A DNA stretch of 64,000 nucleotides from an uncultured bacterium. Its GTDB lineage: Bacteria; Patescibacteriota; Gracilibacteria; Absconditabacterales; Absconditicoccaceae. The stretch is taken from NCBI GenBank assembly GCA_947169045.1, contig CAMVOC010000001.1, positions 124,001 through 188,000 of the forward strand, written 5' to 3'. The notes below the pieces were generated by a model. The model was not told the DNA's origin. It did no database searches and saw only the letters and a list, made by a program, of their open reading frames with translations. A program made the translations under genes and the position numbers. Positions 55,184 through 64,000 of the stretch are shown here, piece by piece (the first letter of the stretch is position 1; every line of letters begins with the position of its first letter).

Positions 55184-56536
55184 TTAGTACGTCTTATCTC
55201 AGAATTCTTTTTCTTTCTCCGTAAATTTCATAATTTCTTTCTCAAAATGCAAAACAACTTCTCCTACCGCTCCATTCCTGTTCTTTCTCACGCACACATC
55301 AGTCACTCCTTTTTTATCAGTCTCCGGATCATAATAATCCTCTCTATGAAGCATTAACACCGCATCCGCATCTTGTTCAATAGATCCTGATTCACGCAAA
55401 TCAGAAAGTTGAGGCTTTTTATCAACTCTTTGTTCAACAGCACGAGAAAGCTGACTCAAAGCAAGGATAGGAACTTCCAATTCTTTAGCCAACTCCTTCA
55501 AACCACGCGAAATTTCCGAGATTTCCTGAACTCTATTACCAACAAACGCCGTCGCATGCATCAACTGCAAATAATCAACAATCACCAAATCCAAAGATTT
55601 ATGCTCTATTTTAAGTTTTCTCAATTTAGATTTCAGGACAGGAACTGTCAATCCTCACTTATCATCAATAAAAATTTTAGATCCTCCCAGCATTTCCATT
55701 GCCTCACCCATTTGTGCAAAATCTTCATTTGTAAGGTCTCCTTTAGTAATTTTATGCATAGGAACTTTTGCAACCTCCGACATAATCCTATCCACAATTG
55801 ATTCACTACTCATTTCAAGAGAAAACATAACCACCGTCTTTTTCTGTTCTAGAGAGACATTCGTGAGTAAGTTCAAAGCAAACGCTGTTTTTCCCATTGA
55901 TGGTCTCGCTGCCAAAATAATCAATTCTCATGGCTTAAATCACGCTAACATTGCATCAATAGAAGGATATCCAGAAGTAACTTTTTTTGCATTTACCTCT
56001 TCAGGATGATCTACTATTTCCATATATTCCTCTACTCTGCCTTTGAGAATATCATCAATATGTGCAATCTCATCTCAAATCTGGCTCTGTGTAAGATCAA
56101 AAATCTGCTTTTCAATAGCATCAAAAATCTGAATACTATCTTTTTGTTCATATGCTTCGCCCGAAATCACTTGGCAAACTTTAAGAACCTGCCTCAAAAG
56201 TGATTTTTCCTTCACAATCTTAGAATACTCCACACACGGAGCCGTAGAAATCAAAAAGCTAGAGAGTTCATACAAATAATCGATTCCTCCCATCTTCTCA
56301 AGGTTTCCATTTTTAGCTAACTGATCAGAAACCGTAATCACATCTATCGTTTTATGTCAGCTTCGTAACTGATAAATCGCCTCATAAATAAACCCATGTT
56401 CTTTTTGATAAAAATCCTTAGAATTCAACCTATCTCCTTCATAAATCCACATCGTTTCAGAATCCATCAAAGCACCAGAAATAACACCTTTCTCTGCTTC
56501 AAGATTATGAGGTGGAGTATTGTAATCTGCAACCAT
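55184..56536 (-). CDS. dnaB: replicative DNA helicase DnaB
   Basis: 450 residues. N-terminal DnaB domain (PPHNLEAEKGVISGALMDSE), then the RecA-like core: Walker A ARPSMGKTAFALNLL, Walker B LVIVDYLQLM, and SQLSRAVEQRVDKKPQLSDLRESGSIEQDADAV of motif 4. Arg finger region KNRNGAVGEV is near the C-terminus. It unwinds DNA at the replication fork as a hexamer. TGA glycines at RS-G-HKT, SYPSIDAMLAG-region and DDK-GG-LTV split it in the track; the last TGA extends it to FGDKTY. Confidence 0.96.
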
Positions 56537-56707
56537 ACGTGTAAAAAATAAAAAGAAAGTAAAAGCTGAATGACCCCAAGAGTAACAAAATAAAATAAAA
56601 AATCAAGAGAAAATTCCAATTCTCAACTAGGATTTTTCACATTTTATTTCACAAAAATTTCACAAAATCTTACTTACCGCACAGCTCACTTCCAAAAAAG
56701 CACGCAT

Positions 56708-57961
56708 CTACTTCTCAAAAAAATGTCTCAGAAAATCCGCCATCATTGCTATCCATTCATTTTTCAAGCATTCGTTTGCTTCTCAGAGATGATCTGTACT
56801 TTGAGCCATCGGCAACGCAATTACCGTAGAACATATGGTAGTTTGCAATGATTCCAACATTTTTATTCAGCGTTCTTTTTGCTTTTTTTCTGGAGATTGA
56901 TTAAAGAGTTTTTTCAGCAGAGTAAGAGCTTTTTGCGTATAAAAATTATTCAACGAGAATTTACTCGGATTAAAAGCTTCATGAATAATCAGTTCTGTTT
57001 TAAGATCTCTCGGAACTACCAGTTTTAATCGTTGATGAAGACCTGCAATAATTTCATTAGCAGTTTGATTATTAACAATAGAAAGCTGAAGATTAGCAAT
57101 GGTTTTCCTAGGGGCCAACGTAGACTTTTCAAACGTCGGTAAACTAATAATTCCCGTAATTTCCAACGTAGGATCTAAAATCGTATAATCAGGCTTCGTT
57201 GACTTTGTAATCGTTCTATATTCCAAATTTGTTCCATATCTCTTAACTTCAGCAGTTTTCTGCGGTTTCTCAACGTTATAATAAAAATAAGGGATAGCAA
57301 TAGCATTATTAAAAGTGTAGCACTTTGCTAACAGTTTAGACATCTCCAAAATAGTATTTTGAGACGATTCTCCAACGTCACTCAGGACAAGATCAAAATT
57401 AATACCTCCTCTTTGTCAGGTTTCAATAGTAACTTCTTCTCCTACCCCACAATCAGTAGAACAGAAACAAAAATCTGATCTTAATTCTTCTTTATGCTGT
57501 TGCAAAAACTCAGTCAAAGACGTTCCCACACGATATTGACCACCATCAACAAGAAAAATAACATTATATCAAAGCTTATCTTCTTTAATTAATTCCAAAA
57601 TCGTCGTCAAATAGATACAAAATGGTCATTTATTCTCAGCGACTCCCTTTCCAATAATTTCTTCCTTACCCAAATACAAATTAAAAGGGTTATTTTTCCA
57701 TTCAGAAGAAATCTCCGGCATCAACATATCATAATGAGTATAGATGAGACCTGTAGGAAGATTTTTATTATGGACAAACTTCGACACCAACAAAGGAATA
57801 TCATTAACGAGATATTCTTGAGTTTCAAAGCCATTCTTAAGAAAAACTTTTCCCAATCGCTTGATGGTTTTTTCTGCCTCTGCTTGAAAATTTACTGAAT
57901 CTTGCAAAGTCTGAAAACTAACATACTCTTTGAGAAACTCATAATAAGCCGTAAAATTCAT
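56708..57961 (-). CDS. M20-family peptidase-like protein, catalytic site degenerate
   Basis: 417 residues. Layout follows M20 peptidases: YTHYDMLMPEISSEW (HxD metal motif as HYD), GKGVAENKGP (usually GRGxxDxKG, with Asp to Glu), and a dimerisation domain with PTFEKSTLAPRKTIA. The general base motif EGEEE-G-S appears as VDGGQYRVGT, so the catalytic Glu pair is missing. It may be a binding protein or inactive relative. TGA glycines are frequent. Two smaller ORF-track lines are parts of it. Separate from dnaB by 171 bases. Confidence 0.75.
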
Positions 57962-58136
57962 TACAATCTATCGAGAAGAATACAATAAAACGTAGGAGTT
58001 AGTTCTTTTATTTAAATATTGTTATTTTATTTCAGCTTTCTTTTGTTTTTCTCATAGTATGTAAAGTCTAGAATATCATTTCTCCTATAATTATATCAAA
58101 AAACTCTGCTTTTTCAACTCAAAGTTATACTTCACC

Positions 58137-58164
58137 TTGATTTTTCAAAAGATATTCCTACTCT
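58137..58164 (+). promoter_or_regulatory. ssb-lepB promoter
   Basis: TTGATT (58137-58142), 16-base spacer, TACTCT (58159-58164), 37 bases before ssb. Confidence 0.5.
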
Positions 58165-58201
58165 GACAAATATCTTTTATTTTTTTATTGTATTTTGCCA
58201 A

Positions 58202-58627
58202 ATGGATTTGAACAAAGTAATGCTGATCGGAAGATCTACCAACAATCTTCAAGTGAAAATGATTGAATCAACCGCAACACCAGTCGTAAACTTTACTGTT
58301 GCCACCAATAGAAAGTATAAAAACAAAGAAGGAAACATCATGGAAGATGCCGAATACCATAGATGTGTTGCTTATGGAAAAGGTGCTGAAGTACTAGGAA
58401 AATACCTCGTAAAAGGGAAAAGAGTTTACATCGAAGGACGTCTAAGAACTCGCAGACAACAAGATAGTGAAGGAATCGAAAAGTTTTTCACAGAAATTAT
58501 CGTCGATAACTTCATTTTCTTAGATTCAAGAGGAGAAGGACAACCTGAAAATACAGAAACAACCTATGTTTCTGAAAGTGAAAATGTTTGAAGTGATGAT
58601 TTAATGACAGAAGAAATTCCTTTCTAA
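58202..58627 (+). CDS. ssb: single-stranded DNA-binding protein
   Basis: 141 residues. OB-fold start DLNKVMLIGRSTNNLQVK, core ATNRKYKNKEGNIMEDAEYHRC and KGKRVYIEGRLRTR. The C-terminal acidic tip DDLMTEEIPF matches the DDDIPF peptide that binds partner proteins, but it is reached only if the TGA at SENV-G-SDD is read as Gly, a clean test of the code. Coats single-stranded DNA during replication and repair. lepB starts 2 bases after its stop. Confidence 0.95.
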
Positions 58628-58629
58628 AG

Positions 58630-59244
58630 ATGAAAAAAGAAAAACGCCTAAAACTTATAAAACTTTGAGCAGATATCTTTGACTTGCTCTCATTTATGAT
58701 CTTTGTTTTTGGAATTGTACTATTCGTAAGGTTTTTTATATTCACTCCTTACACCGTATTAGGAGCTAGTATGATGCCAACCTTCACGGAAAAAGATCGA
58801 ATTATTGTAGAGAAATTAACACAAAAAGTTTCCTCGCTTCAAAGAGGAGATATTATCGTGTTTGTACCACCAGGGAAGACTATCCCATACATCAAAAGAA
58901 TTATCGGATTCCCATGAGAAACCGTACTTGTACAGGATAATCAGGTATATATTTGTACTCCAGACACTCCTGCCTCAACAGTAGTAACATCCTCTGGATT
59001 AAATTGCGAAGTATTGCATGAAAAATACCTACCAGAATACACCTCAACAATTGCGACATGCGGGAAAAACGAATTTGTCGTAGAAGGAGGATTCTTTGTG
59101 ATGGGAGATAATAGAGGCCGCACGACAGATTCTCTTTGCTGTTTTGAAATTCAATGTTATGAATGAGCAAACTATGTCGTTCCTACTTCACATCTGATTG
59201 GAAAAGTCTGGGTACGTTTATTCCCAACACTAACGAAATTTTAG
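58630..59244 (+). CDS. lepB: signal peptidase I
   Basis: 204 residues. One N-terminal membrane helix (LLSFMIFVFGIVLFVRFFIF), catalytic Ser in GASMMPTF, catalytic Lys in PYIKRIIGFPGE (the Gly is TGA) and the FVMGDNRGRTTDS box that closes the active site. It cleaves signal peptides of exported proteins on the outer membrane face. A four-Cys insert (YICTPD, LNCEV, ATCGK, CCFEIQC) is unusual for LepB and may form disulfides. The ssb-lepB pairing is tight (2 bases). Confidence 0.93.
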
Positions 59245-59262
59245 TTGGTTTTTCGCTCAATA

Positions 59263-59616
59263 ATGACAGAAATTCAACTTCCTACAATACCCTACGATCT
59301 TTACGAATCGCCACAAGAAATCGTAATTATTATGCCTCTTTGATGAGTAAAGAAAGAAAGTGTAGAAGTGAAAATCGAAAACTATAGAATTTTAATCAGA
59401 GGAGAAAGAGAAAAACCTGAATTAAGACAAGATTTCATTTCTATTCAAGAAGAATGTTACCGATGACCAATCGAACTAGAAATCGACATTCCTCCGCAAG
59501 TGTATTTCGACCAAATTCATAGTAAACTTAGCAAAGATAACACCTTACAAATCATCGTACCAAAAGCTCTAGTTCCAGAAAAGATTCAATTAGAAGTAGA
59601 ATATGAGGGGAAGTAA
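59263..59616 (+). CDS. small heat shock protein, Hsp20/alpha-crystallin family
   Basis: 117 residues, so nearly the bare alpha-crystallin domain. SPQEIVIIMPLGGVKKESVEVKIENYRILIRGERE gives the first strands, and IELEIDIPPQVYFDQIHSKLSKDNTLQIIVPK the typical GxLxxxxP-like end. TGA encodes the glycines of PL-GG-V and YR-G-P. Holds unfolded proteins without ATP. A terminator overlaps the stop codon. Only partly visible in the track. Confidence 0.85.
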
Positions 59617-59631
59617 TCCCCTCTTTTTTTT
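59605..59631 (+). terminator. terminator overlapping the hsp20 stop
   Basis: GAGGGGA/TCCCCTC with the TAA in the loop, then eight T. Confidence 0.75.
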
Positions 59632-59667
59632 AAATCACAATCAATAAATTGACAATCAAGCAACTCT

Positions 59668-60753
59668 CTACAACGTTCCTAACGTAAATAAATAAATCAA
59701 CACTTGATTATAAATAGCCTGCTTTTGCTCGGAGATCCCTGAATTAATCAATTTACGGAACATCGAGATTAATTTTTGCTTATAAGTAGACTTATCATAT
59801 GTCTTATAAATAGCATCAATAATCGTCGTTAATTTTTTTACTTGCGCAAGATCTTGCTGAGTAAGCGTATAAGAAGGTTCATATGGCACTGCACCTGCCA
59901 ATTCAATACCATTCAATTTCAAATAAGCCTCTTTATCTACCACAACAAACGCGTCAGTAATCAACCTTCTTGAACCCTTTTCTAAAACTTTACCACTATA
60001 CACCATCGCAGCACTTGCGCCAGCATCCAAAGACAAAGCATTATAACAACCAAAGTTTTTCTTGAGATAAGGAGCCATATCCCGAATACTTGCAGAACCT
60101 ATGTATCACATATAAATCGTCTTCCCATCTTCAGTAGAACAAATAAAATTTCTATTTCCTTTTCCAGTAAGCTTGCTGTCAATATATTCCCTAGCCCCAG
60201 CCGTTACATCATCTCCTTCAATCAAAAGCACAGGGAAATTAGAGATTCAAAAATACAGTTCATCAATCCTTTCTGCGTTAATATTACTCATCAAACCTAC
60301 ATCATGAGTACTAATTTTATTTTGGACAAGCATCGGACTTCCATCCTGCAAAAAACCAAAAATCCCACGAATACTCGTATCCGGTCGAAATTTACTATAA
60401 CTAGCGCCATCACCTTGAAAAACCCTCTCAAAATTGGATTCTGTTTTCCCATTACAATAACTATAATCCTTAGGGCAGAAAAACGCACCATTCACAGCCG
60501 AAATTCCTCCCATCTTTTTGGTAAGATCTTCTAGAGTTTCCCCTCACTGTTTAGCAACAGCAGAAACGACATAATGTTCTCCATCCAGCACAACTTTAAT
60601 AACTCTAATTGGCCTTCCTCCCCTCTCTTCGATAAGAATTTCTTGATAAGCACTGGCAAATCAAAAGAAAAAAAGAAGAGAAAAAAAGCTGATGACCACC
60701 ATCATTTTAACCGCAACAAGGGAAAGTTTCTGATGAAAAGAGATCATATGCAT
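59668..60753 (-). CDS. exported phosphodiester glycosidase (NAGPA/DUF2233-like)
   Basis: 361 residues. A signal anchor (MMVVISFFSLLFFF-G-FASAY) is followed by GGISAVNGAFFCPKD, SIRGIFGFLQDGS, and the conserved SIRDMAPYLKKNFGCYNALSLDAGASAAMVYSGK, which matches the core of phosphodiester glycosidases (LDGGGSS.M...G). In NAGPA the family removes GlcNAc from a phosphodiester; bacterial members act on wall polymers. The last 100 residues are helical and unassigned. Start ATG 60753 or 60747. Confidence 0.82.
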
Positions 60754-60797
60754 AAAAAAGTAAAAATAACACAGATAAAACATCTTCAAACAAGCTT

Positions 60798-60879
60798 TGC
60801 CCGGAACAGGACTCGAACCTGCACGCCGCAAAGCACTAGTACCTGAAACTAGCATGTCTACCAATTCCATCATCCGGGC
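60798..60879 (-). tRNA. tRNA-Leu(CAG)
   Basis: Minus strand 5' GCCCGGA pairs with TCCGGGC 3'. The D arm contains GGTAGACA, the anticodon stem CTAGT/ACTAG frames loop TTCAGGT with anticodon CAG, a long class II variable arm follows (GCTTTGCGGCGTGC), then T loop TTCGAGT. Discriminator A; CCA is not encoded. It reads CUG codons. Confidence 0.95.
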
Positions 60880-60920
60880 TGATCTTAAAGTGTCGAATAA
60901 CACTTTCCATATTTTTGTAT

Positions 60921-62054
60921 CTATTTCGCCTGCAAATGCAAGACCACAATTTCTCCCTCAGTACCAAGTCTGATAGGAGCCAAAGAGCCTACTCCCTGTG
61001 AAGTAAAAGCCTTTTTATCTTTCCAAGAAGCCAATCCATACACATAATCGTATAAATACTGAGAAAACTGGATTCCTACCCAAATTTGCCCTGCATGAGT
61101 ATGCCCTGCAAGCTCTAAATCTACAGGAGTATGAGACAGTTTAGATAAACGATAAGGCCTATGAGAAAGCAAAATCGTAAACCTTCCCTCATCTTGCATT
61201 TGTGTCTCAGCCAAAATACCCTTTAAACGTTTGTTGCCTCGCAAATCCTCATCATCAATCCCTACCAATTGAATATCCTCAAACAGTTTAACAGACTGAT
61301 TTCTCAACGGAATCATCCTTCAGACCTTAAAAACCCTGTCAATCAACGAAGTATCTCCATCAAAATCAACGTCATGATTACCAATAATCGCATAAACCGG
61401 CATCTTTAATCTCTGAAACGCTTGGAAAAAAGCTACATAATTAGGTTGCGGAAAATTAACTAAATCACCTCCAACAAGCACAAAATCTGGCTTTTCTAAA
61501 AGAATTCTCCCAACAAGATTTTTTAAAAACCTTTTCCCATGAAAAGCATTAGCATGCAAATCTGAAATGAAAACGGCTTTATGATGCTCCTTAATTTTTT
61601 CACTTTGTATCGTAACAACCGTCCTAATGATTTTTTTATGTTGCAGGTATCCTACCAGTAAAATAGCACAGATAACACCAATCAATACCACTCATAACCA
61701 AGCCCCTGAAGTCCAAAAACTAAGATGTAACCCCTGTTCTATTGCAAAGACAACCGTTGCAACAGCTAAAATCATAAACGCCCAAAGAAATAATAAAGAG
61801 ATACAATGAATCAGCTTTTTTTTAGAGAAATTACAATTATTCATAATAACTCCAGCTACAGCAATCAGCAAAGAAATCAGATACCAATGAGTATAATCGA
61901 TATGAAAGACTACAGAGACTCTCCATCCAACATAAAAAAACATCCCCCATAAAACAAAAAAAAACATCCCAGCAAATACGATAAATCCAGGAATTTTACC
62001 AATTTTATCTACAAGTTTAATAAACCAATGTCCTCACATCCACGCGTTATTCAT
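60921..62054 (-). CDS. membrane-anchored calcineurin-like metallophosphoesterase
   Basis: 377 residues; three ORF-track lines joined by TGA glycines. About four N-terminal membrane helices (VFAGMFFFVLWGMFFYVGW onward), then the phosphoesterase: FISDLHANAFHG, LVGGDLVN, AIIGNHDVDFDG, LLSHRPY and ELAGHTHAGQ. YkuE-like family; substrates of such enzymes include UDP-sugar or lipid-linked phosphates. The start overlaps the stop of the upstream paralogue by 8 bases (ATGAATAA), so they are coupled. Confidence 0.88.
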
Positions 62055-63165
62055 TAGGAAGTAAATCAATCACAACAATTTCGCTTCTAGAGCCAAGCCT
62101 CAATGGTAAGCCCCAAGTTCCTATCCCTTGTGTCACAAAAGCTCATTTCCCATCACGTTCAAACCATCCATATCCATAATCATTAAGCCATGCAGCCAGT
62201 TCACGAACGCCATAAATCTGCCCCCTATGAACATGTCCAGCAAGCTCCAAATCTATAGGAAAATCCTCCAATTTTTCAAGTGCAATCGGTTGATGAGTTA
62301 ACAAAATAGTAAACAAATCTGAAGAAAACGCTTTTTGAGACAAAAGATCTTGTGGAGTATCAAAATGATATTTTGCTCGTTGTCACTTATCCATCACCCC
62401 TAACAACTGAATTCATAAGTCTTCAAGGACAATTCACGATGTCTCTTGATCCAACAACGTAATATTCACAAAAGTCTGAAGACGTTGCAATATCCCAGAG
62501 TCTTTATTTCCTCTATGACTTCCATGATCATGATTTCCTCCTACTCCAAACATCGGAATTGTAAGGTCCTTCAGCACGCTATAATACTGCACATACTGTG
62601 GATTCGTAGTATTAAAAAAATCACCACCAAATAATAAGACATCAGGATGTAAAGAGGAAATCTCACGCTTTAAAGTATGCAAATGCCAAGTAGAAATAAC
62701 ATCATCCACATGAAGATCAGCAACAAAAAGAATACGCACAGGATGACTAATCTTTTGACTCGAAAGAGTTACCTCCGTAACTTTAGTACTAAATGCATTA
62801 AAAAATCCAATTCCAAAAATCACGCAAAAAATACCAATAGTAATACAAGTTTTCAAAACACTCGGTCAAATAGCAAACTTTAACAAAACAAAGGAAATAA
62901 GCTGCTCAATACCCATCAACACCGCAAGCACTACCACCAAAATAAAAAGCCAGCTCCCTAACGTCCCAAGTACCGAAACGAGCTTAACATCCCAAAGAAA
63001 TGGAAGCACCTGAACACTTAAAATCAACAAAAGAAAAAGAAAGCTGACTAAAAGTTGCAGATATCGACTACTAAAATGAAAGCCCAATACATGAGCAAAT
63101 CTCCCCAACAAATAAAACACCAATCCGCAAAAAACACCGCAAATCACAAGAATCCACATTTTCAT
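62047..63165 (-). CDS. membrane-anchored calcineurin-like metallophosphoesterase (paralogue)
   Basis: 372 residues with the same layout as the neighbour: four helices (VICGVFCGLVFYLLGRF onward), then LFVADLHVDDV, LLFGGDFFN, GVGGNHDHGSHRG, ILLTHQPI and LAGHVHRGQ. C-termini of both copies also match (TQGIGTWGLPLRLGSRSEIVV against TSQGVGSLAPIRLGTEGEIVV), so the pair arose by tandem duplication. Glycines coded by TGA at KFAI-G-P and elsewhere. ATG 63165 was chosen over a TTG two codons upstream. Confidence 0.88.
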
Positions 63166-63181
63166 ACACAAGACATAAGAT

Positions 63182-63973
63182 TTAAAGCCTAGATTTCAAC
63201 GAAATCGCATCAAATTCAGCCTGTTCCCTATGATATTCATCAAAAATCGTGGTCAAATTTTCATACTTAGGAGAAATCCATTGTAACGCAAACTCCCCTA
63301 CTCCTGCCTGCTGTAATTGAGATTCAAAGTCCGCAAGCCACGCTTCGGTTGGCAAGTAATCCATAATCACCGTCAGCTTTTTATTTTTTTGAACACTAGA
63401 CAAAAAATCCTGATTCCAATCACCATTTAATCTACTCATCACAAAAATATCGCATGCACGTCACGACTCATTCAATAAGTCTCCTAACTGCAGCACCGTT
63501 GGGAAATTAGCTCCTGAAGCCAAAATAGTCCCATAATCACCCGCATATCCATACCCTTTTAACGACAAAAAATCAATTTTCCCAAGCATCTGAGCATCAA
63601 TAATTCCTACTTCATCAGCCAAATTAAAAATATTTTCAGGAAATTCTTGATAAGGGACTCTAATATAAGCGGGTCATCACTGCTGTAATATCTCCAATAA
63701 ATTCTTTACATCTAAAGGCTCATACTGAGGAATAGACGGCAAAACATGATGTAAATCTTCCCATTCAGGAGCGATTTTTCTCCCAATACTTCCCATTCCT
63801 ACATACAAATTAATCACCATCTTATCAAAATCCTTTTCCTGCATTTGAGAAATCACAGTAGAAAGAGGCATCTGATCCAAAATAATAATTTTTTCAAAGG
63901 GAATATTCCTCTCCTGCAAATCCTGAGCAAACAATTCAGAAAGAAGATAAGAGGTAAGATGAAGCGTTTCCAT
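63182..63973 (-). CDS. transketolase C-terminal-like protein
   Basis: 263 residues. HHVLPSIPQYEPLDVKNLLE with GPAYIRVPY resembles the end of the transketolase pyrimidine domain, and TILASGANFPTVLQLGDLL with LTVIMDYLPT the transketolase C-terminal domain. The thiamine-binding N-terminal half is absent, as in split transketolase/DXS-like pairs; a separate N-terminal subunit could lie beyond the right edge. The frame has a normal ATG 27 bases from the window end. One TGA Gly after ILQQ. Confidence 0.65.
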
Positions 63974-64000
63974 CCAAAAAAGAAAAAATAAAAAAGAGTA

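Overview
The window reads as a chromosomal segment of a patescibacterial (CPR) genome that translates UGA as glycine: Candidatus Absconditabacteria (SR1) or Gracilibacteria (BD1-5), NCBI code 25. The sequence is AT-rich. Under the standard code almost every housekeeping gene is broken by in-frame TGA, and each break falls on a conserved glycine, for example the AtpD P-loop, the DprA Rossmann loop, the SufC Walker A, the FolD TPVPGGVGP motif and the PKD WNFGDG motif. Real stops are TAA and TAG only. Most single genes are therefore split over several lines of the supplied ORF track, and several genes are nearly or wholly absent from it. Ribosome binding sites of Shine-Dalgarno type are mostly missing; starts are preceded by T/C- or A-rich leaders.

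Layout. 1-6.3 kb: PIF1-like helicase, small membrane proteins, a class 3 lipase and a 1192-residue membrane protein. 6.3-14.4 kb: atpD, a U32 peptidase/tRNA-hydroxylase family gene, a FISUMP-repeat surface protein interrupted by an in-frame TAG, cysS, atpB and a WecG/TagA glycosyltransferase. 14.4-17.0 kb: ABC ATPase, SbcD-like phosphoesterase and a UPF0489-like protein. 17.1-27.6 kb: a shortened alaS, a LexA-like repressor with three operator-like palindromes, leuS, dprA, ftsA-ftsZ, and a three-gene pilin/type IV secretion-like operon. 27.6-36.6 kb: infB, sufC, lipoproteins, a cell-wall hydrolase and dut.

36.7-42.8 kb is an accessory island whose glycine codons are mostly UGA. It holds a DUF333 lipoprotein, a T5orf172/GIY-YIG nuclease, a RelA/SpoT-type HD hydrolase, an alpha/beta hydrolase, an ADP-ribosylglycohydrolase, a DUF2726 protein, an Mrr-like endonuclease and a zinc-ribbon membrane protein. 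This composition suggests defence or mobile-element conflict; the function is inference.

42.9-64 kb: a PD-(D/E)XK nuclease, WalJ-like MBL hydrolase, folD, a 1428-residue PKD surface protein, tex, metG, a structured RNA of unknown family, dnaB, a degenerate M20 peptidase, ssb-lepB-hsp20, a phosphodiester glycosidase, tRNA-Leu(CAG), two tandem membrane phosphoesterases and a transketolase C-terminal-like protein.

Together the genes cover translation (four aminoacyl-tRNA synthetases, IF2), replication and repair (DnaB, SSB, DprA, LexA, Dut), division (FtsA, FtsZ) and an extensive cell-surface repertoire. Biosynthetic genes are few, as expected for a host-dependent epibiont. The most distinctive DNA-level signal is an 8-mer, AAAGCTGA, present in about three dozen copies on both strands, in all reading frames and in intergenic DNA.
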